A stretch of 64,000 bases of DNA from Haloterrigena sp. KLK7 (GTDB lineage Archaea > Halobacteriota > Halobacteria > Halobacteriales > Natrialbaceae): NCBI RefSeq assembly GCF_037914945.1, contig NZ_CP149787.1, forward strand, positions 1,860,001 to 1,924,000. The letters run 5' to 3'. Made by a program: the position numbers and the translations under genes. This document shows, in pieces, positions 7,641 through 16,229 of this stretch. Positions within the stretch are counted from its first letter, which is position 1. Every line of letters begins with the position of its first letter. Under the pieces are notes generated by a model. It saw only the letters and a list, made by a program, of their open reading frames with translations. It ran no database searches and was not told the origin of the DNA.

Positions 7641-8471
7641 CTACTCGAGGCGGTACTGCTCGCCGTCGACCGCCAGCGGCTCCTCGAACGCCTCGTCGAC
7701 GGGATAGTAGTGTGCGAGGTGGACCAGTCGCGTCCGTTCGGCGTTCAGTTCGGCGGCCAACTCGAGGGCCCCTTCCCGGGTCATGTGTTTCGTCCCGAAC
7801 GTCCGGGGGACGCCGTCGTCGGTCTCGTGGCGGCCGCCGATCGGGTGGTACTCACAGAGGTGGGCGGGGACGATGGCGTCGGCCAGCAGCAGGTCGGGAT
7901 CTGCCAGCACCTCGCGGGACCCGTCGGGTACGTTGTAGCTCGTATCGCCGGAGATCGACAGCTTCGCCCCGGTCACGGGGTCTTCGATCGCGAGCCCGTA
8001 ACAGACCAGCGGCGGGTGTTCGACCGGCACCAGGGTGACGTCGAACCCGCAGACGTGAATCGTCTCGAGCGGCGTCGTCGGGCGGACGGTGATCGGCTCG
8101 AGGTAGTGGTAGTCGTCGCGGACCGTCTCCGCGACGCTCTTCCCGGTCTCGGGGTCGGTCTCGTCTGCGGCGTAGACGTCAAGCGAGTCGAAGACGCGGA
8201 AGACGTTGCCGAGACCGTCGAGGTGGTCGAAGTGGATGTGGGTGATGACGGCGGCGTCGGGCAGCGACAGGTCCTCCTCCCGGAGGAACTGATAGCGGAA
8301 GTCGGGGCTGAAGTCGATCAGCAGCGACTCGTCGATCCGCTCGTTCTCGACGTGGACGGAAAACCGGGTGCGCTCGACGCCGCGCTCGCGGGCGGCCTCG
8401 CAGGTGTCGCAGTCGCAGCCGACGGTCGGCGTGCCGGTGGTGTCGCCGGTGCCGAGCAGGGTCACGCGCAT
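7641..8471 (-). CDS. PhnP-like MBL-fold metallo-hydrolase
   Basis: 276 aa from the ATG at 8471 (GTG at 8483 is an alternative). The start LLGTGDTTGTPTVGC-x-C-x2-C matches the PhnP-like subgroup, whose N-terminal cysteines hold a structural zinc. The metal-binding HIHFDHLDG motif is at about 78-86, with further His ligands in VEHPP and SISGDTSY. Relatives act as phosphodiesterases on cyclic phosphates or as coenzyme PQQ-type hydrolases. The C-terminus has LVHLAHYYP as the last metal segment. The substrate is not predictable from context. Confidence 0.85.
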   Translation of the reverse strand: MRVTLLGTGDTTGTPTVGCDCDTCEAARERGVERTRFSVHVENERIDESLLIDFSPDFRYQFLREEDLSLPDAAVITHIHFDHLDGLGNVFRVFDSLDVYAADETDPETGKSVAETVRDDYHYLEPITVRPTTPLETIHVCGFDVTLVPVEHPPLVCYGLAIEDPVTGAKLSISGDTSYNVPDGSREVLADPDLLLADAIVPAHLCEYHPIGGRHETDDGVPRTFGTKHMTREGALELAAELNAERTRLVHLAHYYPVDEAFEEPLAVDGEQYRLE

Positions 8472-8726
8472 CGACGCGGCCACCTCCCCGGAGTAGTCTC
8501 GACGGGAGCGAGAACGGGCTGTGGTGCGATTCGATCCTCGAGGCCGTGTTCGTCGACTCGTCGTCGCGGATGCAGACGGATCGCGTTGCCGTCGGCCGCC
8601 GCGTCGTCCCGTGGCGATCCATCGCTCATCGAGGTGTGATTAGCAGCCGTCGCATAAAGGGTATTCCCCCTCGGGCGGGCCTCCCGTCCCCTCCCTCAGT
8701 CGGCGCGGTCGGCGCGTCGCGTCCCC

Positions 8727-9509
8727 TCACTCCAGCCCCGGCGGCGCGACCGGGTCGATGCCGTGCTCGGCGAGGTACTCCTCGAGGAAGGTCGCTCGCT
8801 CGCCGATCTCGTCCGGGCTGTGGGAGTCCGACCCCACGGTGAGGGGCACGTCGTACGATCGCAGCGTCTCGAGGAACGGTTCGGACGGGTGGACGAGCGC
8901 CATATCGGAGACCGCCCGCCCGGCGTTGATCTCGGGGATCGTCCGGGAGTCGGCGAGCGCTTCGGCCACGCGTTCGTAGTGGTCGATCGTCGCTCGCCCG
9001 CGAAGCGACGCCGTCCGCTCGATCAGATCGAGGTGAGCCGCGACGTCGAACAGTTCCGACTCGACGAGCGAGACGAGTTTCTCGAAGTAGTCGTCGACGA
9101 TCCCGTCCAGTTCCGTCTCGGTCAACTCCGCGAAGTTACCGGGTACCTGTACGTTCAGCCCGTCGACGCCGTGGACGCTGCCGATCGTGTAGTCGAAGTC
9201 TGCCTCCTCGAGAAAGTCGCGGATCTCGCTCTCGTCGCGCGGATCGTAGTCCATCTCGACGCCGTCGTAGATCTCGACCGCGAGGTCCTCGCGCTCGCGC
9301 TGCGTCTCGATGGCCCGGCGGCGCCGCTCGTAGGTCAGGTCCAGATTGAAGCCGTAGACGCTCCGGACGGTCGCGGGCTCCTCCCGCGACGAAACCGTAC
9401 AGTGATCGGTGAGCCCGATTCCCTCGAGGCCGGCCTCCTCGGCGGCCTGTACCATCCCCCGCAGAAATCCCCCGTCGGAGTAGTTCGTGTGGCTATGGAA
9501 ATCCCGCAT
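8727..9509 (-). CDS. PHP-domain phosphoesterase (histidinol-phosphatase type)
   Basis: 260 aa. The metal-binding motifs of the PHP fold are present: DFHSHTNYSDG at the N-terminus, LTDHC near 33-37, a Glu in GVEMDY, GSVHGVD, a His in AAHLDL, and a terminal SDSHSPDE. This arrangement is typical of stand-alone PHP phosphoesterases such as HisK-type histidinol phosphatase. No other histidine biosynthesis gene is nearby, so general phosphoesterase is the safer call. Length and ligands look complete. Confidence 0.85.
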   Translation of the reverse strand: MRDFHSHTNYSDGGFLRGMVQAAEEAGLEGIGLTDHCTVSSREEPATVRSVYGFNLDLTYERRRRAIETQREREDLAVEIYDGVEMDYDPRDESEIRDFLEEADFDYTIGSVHGVDGLNVQVPGNFAELTETELDGIVDDYFEKLVSLVESELFDVAAHLDLIERTASLRGRATIDHYERVAEALADSRTIPEINAGRAVSDMALVHPSEPFLETLRSYDVPLTVGSDSHSPDEIGERATFLEEYLAEHGIDPVAPPGLE

Positions 9510-9605
9510 ACGGAAACGACGCCGGGCGCGCAGTTGTCAGTTACGCCCGGCCGCGCGTCGTGGGACTCGCGATGCGGCGCGTCGCGGGTGACTGTCGGTA
9601 GAGCG

Positions 9606-11039
9606 TCAGTGGTCGTGGTCGTGATCGTGGTCGTGGTCGTGCGAGTGACCGCTCGGCTCGCCGCCGTCGCTCGCTTTCCCGAGATCGCCGCCGGCGACCA
9701 GCGCGTCGTGGTCGCCGCCCATCATGTCCATGTTCTTCAGCGTGTCCCGCTCCTCGAACTCCTCGACGGCGTTGAGCAGGTCCTCCTGTGTCAGCGTCGT
9801 CCGGTCCTCGGTCAGGGCCTCGAGGACGGCCTCGCGGAGCACCATCCGGAGGTCGCTGCCGGTCAGCCCCTGTGTCGCCTCGGCGATGAGTTGCGGATCG
9901 AACTCGTCGATCTCCATCCGCCGGGTGATCAGCGAGAGGATGTCCGCCCGCATGTCGTTGTCGGGCTTGGGGAAGTTGATGATCTCGTCGAACCGCCGCC
10001 AGGCGGCGTCGTCCAGTTGATCGGGGTGGTTGGTCGCGCCGATCAGCAGGACGTCGTCCTCGATCAGCGAGATGTTGTCGATGCTCTTGAGCAGGGTGTT
10101 GACGGCGCGCTTGAGCGCGGCGTGTTCGTCGCTGCTGCGGGTCTTGGCGACGAAGTCGAACTCGTCGATGAACAGGATACACGGCGACAGCCGCTTGGCG
10201 ACCTCGAAGGTCTTGTCGACGTTCTTCGCGGTCTCGCCTAAGTACTGGCTCGTGATCATCGAGAGTTTGACCTCGACGAACGGCAGATCCATGTCCTGGG
10301 CCAGCGCCTGAGCAGTCGAGGTCTTCCCGGTGCCCGGCGGCCCGACGAACAGCAGTTTCCCGATCTCGCGCAGGCCGATGTTCGAGAGGTAGTCGCGGTG
10401 TTCGATCGCCTTGGAGATCTTGTCGAGTTCGTTCTCCTGGTCCTCGGTGAGGACGAGGTCGTCGAGGGACATGTCGACCTCCTCGGGCGCGCGGACCTCG
10501 ACGAGGTCGAGCATCTCCTCGTCTTCCTCCTCGTCGAAGTACTCCTCGAGGAGACCGTCGATCCAGACGCGATCGGCCTGGATCGGCCGGTTTTGCTCCC
10601 GGGCCTCCTCGTGGGTGACGTCGAAGTTCTCGCCGAACTCCTCGTGGTCCGCGAAGTGTTTCGCCAGCGTCGGGTTCTCGCGCAGTCGATCGTCGTCGAC
10701 GCGATCGACGAACCACTGCTCGGCCATTCCCTGCTGGGCGAGGGTGATCGTCCCCGAAAACTCGTCGCGTTCGGTGAACATCAGGTCCGAGACGGCCTCC
10801 CAGGGTCGGTCGACGTCGGTCGCCTCCCGGGCCGTCGTCGTCGTCACCGAGAGCGGGCGACTGATGCCGGCGGGAGTGCGTCCCGACTCCTCGTCATCGT
10901 CGCCGTCGCTCTCGACGCCGCCGGTCCAGAACACGCGGCGATACGACGGCGGCAGATCGTTCTCGTCCAGCGTTCGGTCGTCCGAATACACGCTCGTCGT
11001 GAGCAGGAACTCCACGACATCGAGCGCCGCATCACTCAT
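9606..11039 (-). CDS. AAA ATPase with His-Asp-rich C-terminal tail
   Basis: 477 aa from the ATG at 11039; in-frame sequence further upstream is not protein-like. Walker A GPPGTGKT is at 233-240, Walker B CILFIDEFD at 287-295, sensor-1 GATN near 334-337, with an arginine-finger segment RRFDEI soon after. The N-terminal 190 residues are an acidic helical region without a recognised domain. The last 15 or so residues alternate His and Asp (from SGHSHDHD to the end). It resembles Cdc48/spastin-like single-ring ATPases of haloarchaea; the remodelling substrate is unknown. Confidence 0.85.
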   Translation of the reverse strand: MSDAALDVVEFLLTTSVYSDDRTLDENDLPPSYRRVFWTGGVESDGDDDEESGRTPAGISRPLSVTTTTAREATDVDRPWEAVSDLMFTERDEFSGTITLAQQGMAEQWFVDRVDDDRLRENPTLAKHFADHEEFGENFDVTHEEAREQNRPIQADRVWIDGLLEEYFDEEEDEEMLDLVEVRAPEEVDMSLDDLVLTEDQENELDKISKAIEHRDYLSNIGLREIGKLLFVGPPGTGKTSTAQALAQDMDLPFVEVKLSMITSQYLGETAKNVDKTFEVAKRLSPCILFIDEFDFVAKTRSSDEHAALKRAVNTLLKSIDNISLIEDDVLLIGATNHPDQLDDAAWRRFDEIINFPKPDNDMRADILSLITRRMEIDEFDPQLIAEATQGLTGSDLRMVLREAVLEALTEDRTTLTQEDLLNAVEEFEERDTLKNMDMMGGDHDALVAGGDLGKASDGGEPSGHSHDHDHDHDHDH

Positions 11040-11207
11040 TCGGTCAACGTACTCACCACACGTTCTTAACGTCGTCGTCCTGCGCAAGGTCTGCGGTGCC
11101 GTTTGGCACGGTCGCACTCGAGTGCGAGTGCGCGGTCCGCCGTCTCGAGGAAGCGCCGGTCCGACTGCGGCACAACGGTTTTCGTCCATCGGCGCACATG
11201 CATGGGT

Positions 11208-11576
11208 ATGAACGTCTTAGTGGGCCTCGTCGGGAGCGACGAATCCCTCAAAACCCTCCGGCAGACGATCGAGCGCACGCGGGAGGTCGGGGACGACCTC
11301 ACCGTCGCCATCGTCGAGAAGCCCGAGTCGAAACGCTCGCAGGCGGAGATGGTCGAACGGACCGAGGAGCTGCTGGCCGAGGCCGAGATCGACGCCGAGA
11401 TCGTCACGCTCGAGGGCGATCCCGGCAGCGCGCTGGTCGACCACGCCGAACAGGGCGAGTTCGACCAGCTCGTCATCGGCGGCGGGACCCTGAGTCCGAT
11501 GGGCAAGATCCAGCTCGGTCCGATCACCGAGTTCGTCCTGCTGAACGCCCCGACGACCGTCAAACTGGTGCGATAA
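11208..11576 (+). CDS. UspA-like universal stress protein (short form)
   Basis: 122 aa from the ATG at 11208 (ATG at 11202 is possible). It shows the alpha/beta Usp fold: MNVLVGLVGSDES start, a middle EGDPGSALVDHAEQGEFDQLVIGGG stretch and a final NAPTTVKLVR. The usual ATP-loop G-x2-G-x9-G-S/T is only partly present (GGGTLSPMGKIQLGPITE). It is followed two bases later by a GNAT gene, so the pair is probably co-transcribed. The role is probably in stress or energy-state response; no specific partner is visible. Confidence 0.85.
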   Translation: MNVLVGLVGSDESLKTLRQTIERTREVGDDLTVAIVEKPESKRSQAEMVERTEELLAEAEIDAEIVTLEGDPGSALVDHAEQGEFDQLVIGGGTLSPMGKIQLGPITEFVLLNAPTTVKLVR

Positions 11577-11578
11577 CG

Positions 11579-12139
11579 ATGGCCGGAACGAGACCGTATC
11601 CGGACGAGCCGGCCGGACCGTTCCCCTCGCCGCCGACGACGACCGAGGACCGCGAGGGTCGATCGATCGAGATCCGGGCCACGAACGACTTCGCGGAGAC
11701 CCTCGAGGACGTCGTCGAGATGTACGTCGCGTTCGATCCCACCGACCGGGCACAGGGGATCCCGCCGACCGGCGAGTCCCGCATCCGCAACTGGCTCGAG
11801 ACGATCGCCGAGGAGAGCGTCAACGTCGTCGCCTACCACGGCGAGGACGTCGTCGCCCACGCGATGCTCGTCCCCGACACCGACGATCCGTCGGCGATCG
11901 AGGCCCGAAGCGACGTCGAGTGGGAACTCGCGATCTTCGTCCTCCAGGAGTACCAGCGGGCCGGAATCGGGACGAAACTGCTCGAGCACCTGCTCGGTCA
12001 CGCCAGCGACATCGGGATCGAACAGGTCTGGCTGACCGTCGAACGCTGGAACAACCCCGCGATCGCGCTCTACGAGCGGGTCGGCTTCGAGGCGACCGGG
12101 ACCGAGAGCTTCGAACAGGAGATGGCGATCCGAGTGTAG
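11579..12139 (+). CDS. GNAT-family N-acetyltransferase
   Basis: 186 aa, start two bases after the Usp stop codon. The acetyl-CoA-binding motif is clear: ELAIFVLQEYQRAGIGTKLLEHLL in the middle (Q/R-x2-G-x-G/A pattern), then NNPAIALYERVGFEATG near the C-terminus. The first 30 residues are a Pro-rich extension. Some relatives with this length and a Usp partner act as protein lysine acetyltransferases (Pat-like); here that is only an inference from the neighbouring Usp gene. Confidence 0.85.
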   Translation: MAGTRPYPDEPAGPFPSPPTTTEDREGRSIEIRATNDFAETLEDVVEMYVAFDPTDRAQGIPPTGESRIRNWLETIAEESVNVVAYHGEDVVAHAMLVPDTDDPSAIEARSDVEWELAIFVLQEYQRAGIGTKLLEHLLGHASDIGIEQVWLTVERWNNPAIALYERVGFEATGTESFEQEMAIRV

Positions 12140-12323
12140 AAGTCACCACCCCGTTGCGCTACCGTCCGCTCGAGTACGTGACTCACTGCTTTCCCGCCGT
12201 CTGACCGAGTGGAACGGACGCAGACGAACGAGGGATCGGCCCGGTCCCGAGCGGACGAATTGACACGCGCGTTATCCTCCGTTAGTATTACCCACCCAAC
12301 ACGAAAACGAGACACCGGTAGCG

Positions 12324-13139
12324 ATGGAGGCGGAGTACGAGCGGCTGTTACCGGAGGGATGGACGATGGATTCCGTCCGCGCGAACGGTGTCGACCTCGG
12401 CTACTACCGGACCGGTAGCGGACCGGCCGTCGTGATGGCACACGGGTTCGGCGAGAGCGGTCTGCGATGGGTCCCGCTCGCGGACGATCTCGCTGCCGAC
12501 TACGAGGTGGTCGCGTACGACGCCCGCGGCCACGGCCGGTCGGACGCGCCCGAGACCGGCTATCGCCTTGACGACCGCATCGCGGATCTGCGCGGCCTCG
12601 TCCGCGAACTCGGTCTCGACGATCCGATCCTGCTCGGGCATTCGATGGGCGCGGCGACCGTCGCGTGGACGGCCGCGAGACACCCCGATCTCCCGCGAGC
12701 GATCGCCCTCGAGGATCCGATCGGGCTCCACGAGCGACCCGATCGAGACCCCGACGAGCGGGTCGCGATGGCACGAGAACGACGGGAGGAGGTCGTCGAC
12801 TCGACGGTCGAGGAGTTGGTCGAACAGTATCCGAACGAGGACCCGGTTCACGCTCGACGCCTCGCACTCAGCGCACTCGACTGCAGCCCGGAAACGGCCG
12901 GACGGCTCGCACGCGAAGAGTTCCCCGCACCTCACGCGGAGACGTTTTCCGAGATCGCCTGTCCGGCGCTCGTGTTGCGGTCCGACGTCGACCTCGAGCG
13001 TCGCCTCGAGGACGTCGCCGCGGTCGACTCGCTTCGAGACGGGCGATTGGTCCACGTTCCGAACGCCGGCCACCACGTCTTCGACGACGAGTACGACACT
13101 GCATACGCCGAACTGCGGACGTTTCTCCGGAGTCTGTGA
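12324..13139 (+). CDS. alpha/beta-fold hydrolase
   Basis: 271 aa. The oxyanion segment HGFGESG begins at His 40, the nucleophile elbow GHSMGA is at 105-110 (Ser 107) and the catalytic His lies in PNAGHHVF near the C-terminus. A cap region of about 70 residues (LHERPDRDPDERVAMAREPR-like helices) separates them. The family covers esterases, epoxide hydrolases and dehalogenases. Because the nucleophile is Ser, an esterase or peroxidase-like activity is more likely than dehalogenation. Monocistronic; a tRNA follows. Confidence 0.87.
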   Translation: MEAEYERLLPEGWTMDSVRANGVDLGYYRTGSGPAVVMAHGFGESGLRWVPLADDLAADYEVVAYDARGHGRSDAPETGYRLDDRIADLRGLVRELGLDDPILLGHSMGAATVAWTAARHPDLPRAIALEDPIGLHERPDRDPDERVAMARERREEVVDSTVEELVEQYPNEDPVHARRLALSALDCSPETAGRLAREEFPAPHAETFSEIACPALVLRSDVDLERRLEDVAAVDSLRDGRLVHVPNAGHHVFDDEYDTAYAELRTFLRSL

Positions 13140-13194
13140 TTCGTCGGAGCCCAGTGGGTATCCCAGCGAATCGCTGAGTGAGAACCGTCCCGCA

Positions 13195-13201
13195 CTTATA
13201 T
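13195..13201 (+). promoter_or_regulatory. TATA-like element for tRNA-Gly
   Basis: CTTATAT stands out in GC-rich surroundings, about 38 bases before the mature 5' end of the tRNA. That distance fits an archaeal TATA box with a short 5' leader removed by RNase P. Confidence 0.5.
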
Positions 13202-13235
13202 CGAGAACGTCGGTGGCGTATCGGATGCAGTCGGC

Positions 13236-13305
13236 GTGGCGGTGGTGTAGCGTAACACACGCCCGTTCCACGGGTGTGCCGAAGGTTCGAATCCTTCCCG
13301 TCACA
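13236..13305 (+). tRNA. tRNA-Gly (anticodon TCC)
   Basis: A complete cloverleaf can be drawn over 70 bases. Acceptor GTGGCGG (13236-13242) pairs with CCGTCAC (13298-13304), discriminator A at 13305. D arm GTGT/ACAC encloses a 6-base loop. The anticodon stem CGCCC/GGGTG holds the loop GTTCCAC with anticodon TCC at 13267-13269. The T arm GAAGG/CCTTC has the loop TTCGAAT. CCA is not encoded, as usual in archaea, and there is no intron. The D loop is one base shorter than in usual glycine tRNAs because only one G is present at positions 18/19. Confidence 0.87.
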
Positions 13306-13445
13306 TCCCTTCTCGGGGTTCGTCACTCGTCCAGAGCCGACGCTCTGCGGAGCGCCGCCGGTGAAAATTCCCGTGTTCGTCCCGTTGGTTCGGATCCCCT
13401 CGAGTCGCTCGCTCTCCGTAGCGTTCCGCCATCGCACTCCCGTAC

Positions 13446-13907
13446 TCACACCGACAGGACGGGCTGACTCGCGTAGGAGAGCACGTACTCGGCGGCCCGC
13501 TCGAGGACTTCGGCCGACGCCGTTTCGGTGACCGGTTCCCTGGGCAGGACGATGAAGTCGGCGTCGACGGCGTCGGCGGTGTCGAGGACGACGCTGCCGG
13601 GGTGGCGCGTCTTGCGCGTCTGCGAGAAGCCGTCGTCGACCGACGTGACGAGGGGAACGTCCGCCTCCTCCGCGATGGCGCCGATATCCGCGAAGAAGCC
13701 CTGCGTGTCCTCCGCGACGGCGTCCTCCTCGAGGGTGCCGGCGTTCATTCCCTGGATGACGCCGCGGCCGAGCACGTACAGCGCGTGGACCTCGGCGTCG
13801 TAGCGATCGGCGACGGCGACGGCGTACTCGACGGCGGTGGCGGACTCTTCGCTCCCGTCGACCGGCGCGAGTACGGTATCGACGGTAACCGGCTGGCTGG
13901 CGACCAT
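13446..13907 (-). CDS. UspA-like universal stress protein
   Basis: 153 aa from the ATG at 13907; the in-frame extension upstream is not protein-like. Usp fold features are the start VDTVLAPVDGSEESATAVEYAVAVA and the middle DAEVHALYVL. The C-terminal half (VDADFIVLPREPV to the final ASQPVLSV) lacks a clean G-x2-G-x9-G-S loop, so ATP binding is doubtful. It is divergent from another Usp gene at 14010 with about 100 bases between them, so the two may share control. Confidence 0.85.
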   Translation of the reverse strand: MVASQPVTVDTVLAPVDGSEESATAVEYAVAVADRYDAEVHALYVLGRGVIQGMNAGTLEEDAVAEDTQGFFADIGAIAEEADVPLVTSVDDGFSQTRKTRHPGSVVLDTADAVDADFIVLPREPVTETASAEVLERAAEYVLSYASQPVLSV

Positions 13908-14009
13908 ACGCGGTGGTGTGTCCCCCGTCACAAAAAAGCCATCCCACGAGCGCCCGCTCGCGGGGCGGAGCCGCCGGTGTTTAAGCCGTCTCGGCCGTAA
14001 CCCCCGTGC

Positions 14010-14474
14010 ATGTTCGATACGGTCGTGGTCGCCACCGACGGCTCCGAGAGCGTCAAGCGGGCCGTCGACGTCGCGCTCGATCTCGCCGACCGCTTCGACG
14101 CCGAGGTCCACGCCCTCTCGGTCGTCGACGCCAGCGAGGTCGACGCCTCACCCGAGCAGCTCCGGGACGAACTGCGGACCGCCCTCGAGACGACCGCCGA
14201 CGCCGCGCTCGCCACCGTCGAGGAGCGCACCGACGCGGACCTCGAGATCGATACCGCCGTCCGCGAGGGGCGGCCGGCGGCCCAGATCTGCGAGTACGCC
14301 CGCGAGATCGACGCCGACCTGATCGCGACCGGGACCCGCGGTCGCCACGGCGAGAACCGCCTCCTGTTAGGGAGCGTCGCCGAACGGGTCGTCCGGACCT
14401 CGCCGGTTCCCGTCCTGACGGTTCGACAACTCGAGCCCGCGGGCGAGGGCGAGGACGCGGCCGGTACCGCCTGA
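14010..14474 (+). CDS. UspA-like universal stress protein (ATP-loop type)
   Basis: 154 aa. N-terminal FDTVVVATDGSESVKRAVDVAL and the C-terminal GTRGRHGENRLLLGSVAERVV, which carries the G-x2-G-x9-G-S nucleotide-binding loop, followed by SPVPVLTVR. This is a canonical ATP-binding Usp monomer, expected to be cytoplasmic and to respond to stress or growth arrest. It is divergent from the Usp at 13446-13907. Confidence 0.92.
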   Translation: MFDTVVVATDGSESVKRAVDVALDLADRFDAEVHALSVVDASEVDASPEQLRDELRTALETTADAALATVEERTDADLEIDTAVREGRPAAQICEYAREIDADLIATGTRGRHGENRLLLGSVAERVVRTSPVPVLTVRQLEPAGEGEDAAGTA

Positions 14475-14618
14475 GTCGCGATCGGCGGGCGACGGGCGGC
14501 GACGCCGTCGTGTCTCGGCGACCAACGGCCCACCGGCATCGCGTCTCGAGGCCGACGGTGCGCCGCCTCGACGGCCGAGACCGGCGATTACTTCCGGACC
14601 CGTCACGCAGTCGTTTCC

Positions 14619-15905
14619 ATGGACGAAGATCTCATCGACAGCGGCGACCTCCCGATCGCCCGCAAGTCCGTGCTGCCGGGAACCGGCTTCTTCCTGCCCG
14701 ACGCGCTCGAGGAGGACGTCGAGGACGAGCAGGCCGCGGCCGCCCTCGAGGGTGCCGAGGTCGCGGTCATCGCCGACCCCGACGCCGACGGGTTGGCCTG
14801 CGTCGCCCTGCTCCGCGAGGCCTACGACGATATCCGGAACGTCCCGGAACCGGACGACGAGGACGACGCTGACGACTCTACTGACGCCGACGTGCCGACC
14901 GACGCCGCGGACGCCGCCGACGCCGTCGACGACGCCGACGAAGTGACGGCGGGACTCACCGGCGAGGCCGTCGATCCGCTCGAGGAGCCCGAGCCCACGC
15001 CCCACGAGGTGGCGCTGATCCCCGCCAGCCCCCACGACGTCGAGGACGCGCTGGCCCGCGTCGCCGAGTTCGGCGACGAGGGGATCGATATCTACGTCTG
15101 CGATCTCGCGCCGGACAGGTACGAGTACGTCGAGGAGGAACTCGACGCGGCCCTCGAGACCGGGGACCGCGTCGCGTGGTACGACCACCACCAGTGGGGC
15201 GACGACGTCGCGCAGGCGGTCCGCGACGCCGGCGTCGACCTCGTCGTCGGCGACTCCGACGAGGAGTGTTCCGCCGACGTCGTCTACCGCTCGCTCGAGT
15301 ACGACTTCTCGCCGATGTACGAGGAGTTGGCCGCCGTGACGCGGGACCACGACCTCTGGCTGCGCGAGGATCCCCGCAGCGACGATCTGGCGGACTACGC
15401 CTACTGGACCGATCCCGCGGAGTACGTCGAGGTCGTCCGCGAGTACGGCGTCGACCTCCCCGAGTGGGTCCGGGACTACCTCGCCGAGCGCCGCGAGGAG
15501 AAGGAGGCGCTGATCGACCGAGCGCTGGCCCGCGCGGAGTTCCGCGAGATCGGCGACTATACGGTCGGCGTCACCTACGGTCGCTGTTCGCAGAACGAGG
15601 TCGCCGAGGGGATGCGCGAGCAGGGCGCCGACGCCTCGGTGGTCGTCAAACCCGCCGGCTCCGCCTCGATCCGCGGCACGGACGCGTTCGACCGCTGCCA
15701 CGAGGTCGCGGGGAAGGTAAACGGCGGGGGCCATCCCAAGGCCGCCGGCTGCAAACCCGACATCTACGACGACATGCTCGACTACGCGAACCACTGGACG
15801 TCACGCGGCGCCGTGACGAAACAGGTCATCCTCGACGCGTTCCGCGAGGTCGTCGCGGACGAGAGCGAGGACGCCGACGCCGATTCGGCGACCGACGAGA
15901 CGTAA
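14619..15905 (+). CDS. DHH-family phosphoesterase
   Basis: 428 aa. The DHH domain carries IADPDADG (Asp 53, 55 and 57) and the signature YDHH at 188-191. The C-terminal DHHA1 domain has NGGGHPKAAGC at about 368-378. Residues 78-125 are an Asp/Ala low-complexity insertion rich in repeated DAAD words. Relatives include RecJ-like archaeal nucleases and nanoRNA or cyclic-dinucleotide phosphodiesterases. With no partner genes adjacent, the substrate remains open; a RecJ-like (GAN-type) or NrnA-like enzyme is the likely range. Confidence 0.88.
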   Translation: MDEDLIDSGDLPIARKSVLPGTGFFLPDALEEDVEDEQAAAALEGAEVAVIADPDADGLACVALLREAYDDIRNVPEPDDEDDADDSTDADVPTDAADAADAVDDADEVTAGLTGEAVDPLEEPEPTPHEVALIPASPHDVEDALARVAEFGDEGIDIYVCDLAPDRYEYVEEELDAALETGDRVAWYDHHQWGDDVAQAVRDAGVDLVVGDSDEECSADVVYRSLEYDFSPMYEELAAVTRDHDLWLREDPRSDDLADYAYWTDPAEYVEVVREYGVDLPEWVRDYLAERREEKEALIDRALARAEFREIGDYTVGVTYGRCSQNEVAEGMREQGADASVVVKPAGSASIRGTDAFDRCHEVAGKVNGGGHPKAAGCKPDIYDDMLDYANHWTSRGAVTKQVILDAFREVVADESEDADADSATDET

Positions 15906-16082
15906 GCGGACGGAGAAGCGGACGAAAAGCGGACGGCCGATCGAGGCCGTCGCGGCCGATCCGAGAGCGCGAGCGTCCTCCTGCTATCGGTTCCGCTTCT
16001 CTCGCTCCACGGGATCCCAAACGACTTTGGAATGATCACTAATAGGGAGACTATCTATCGTCTACGTACGGCAGGATCGCCT
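15906..16082. other. gene-free spacer
   Basis: Sequence between the DHH gene stop and the reading-frame remnant at 16083. It changes at about 16030 from GC-rich to an A/T-richer stretch (CACTAATAGGGAGACTATC). No gene, RNA or repeat is recognisable. Confidence 0.4.
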
Positions 16083-16229
16083 TCATAACCACTTGGCCGT
16101 GTCGAACCCGAGCTCCTGCATCCTGCCGGCATCCTCCCCGTCAATAGCTGCTCCCACTCCCATCCACATTTCCACCGATTTCGTACGACTGCTCGCGTCA
16201 AATTTGGTACCGCTGAGAGAACGTACCCG
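16083..16229 (-). pseudogene. in-frame coding-like remnant downstream of the BI-1-like gene
   Basis: Read on the minus strand, 48 codons stay open directly after and in frame with the TAA of the gene at 16230-16922, ending at a TGA at 16083. The translation is protein-like (segments TKFDASSRTKSVEMWMGV and GEDAGRMQELGFDTAKWL) but has no start codon in a credible position. It may be the tail of an older gene removed by deletion or a former longer 3' end of the neighbour. I do not recognise the family. Confidence 0.35.

Noticed and set aside
5972-8038. A 688-codon plus-strand open frame
   Set aside because: It spans three real minus-strand genes and has no recognisable motif.
9606-9650. GTGGTC-type hexamer run considered as a CRISPR-like or regulatory repeat
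   Set aside because: It is the coding sequence of the His-Asp tail of the AAA ATPase; repeat units are only 6 bases.
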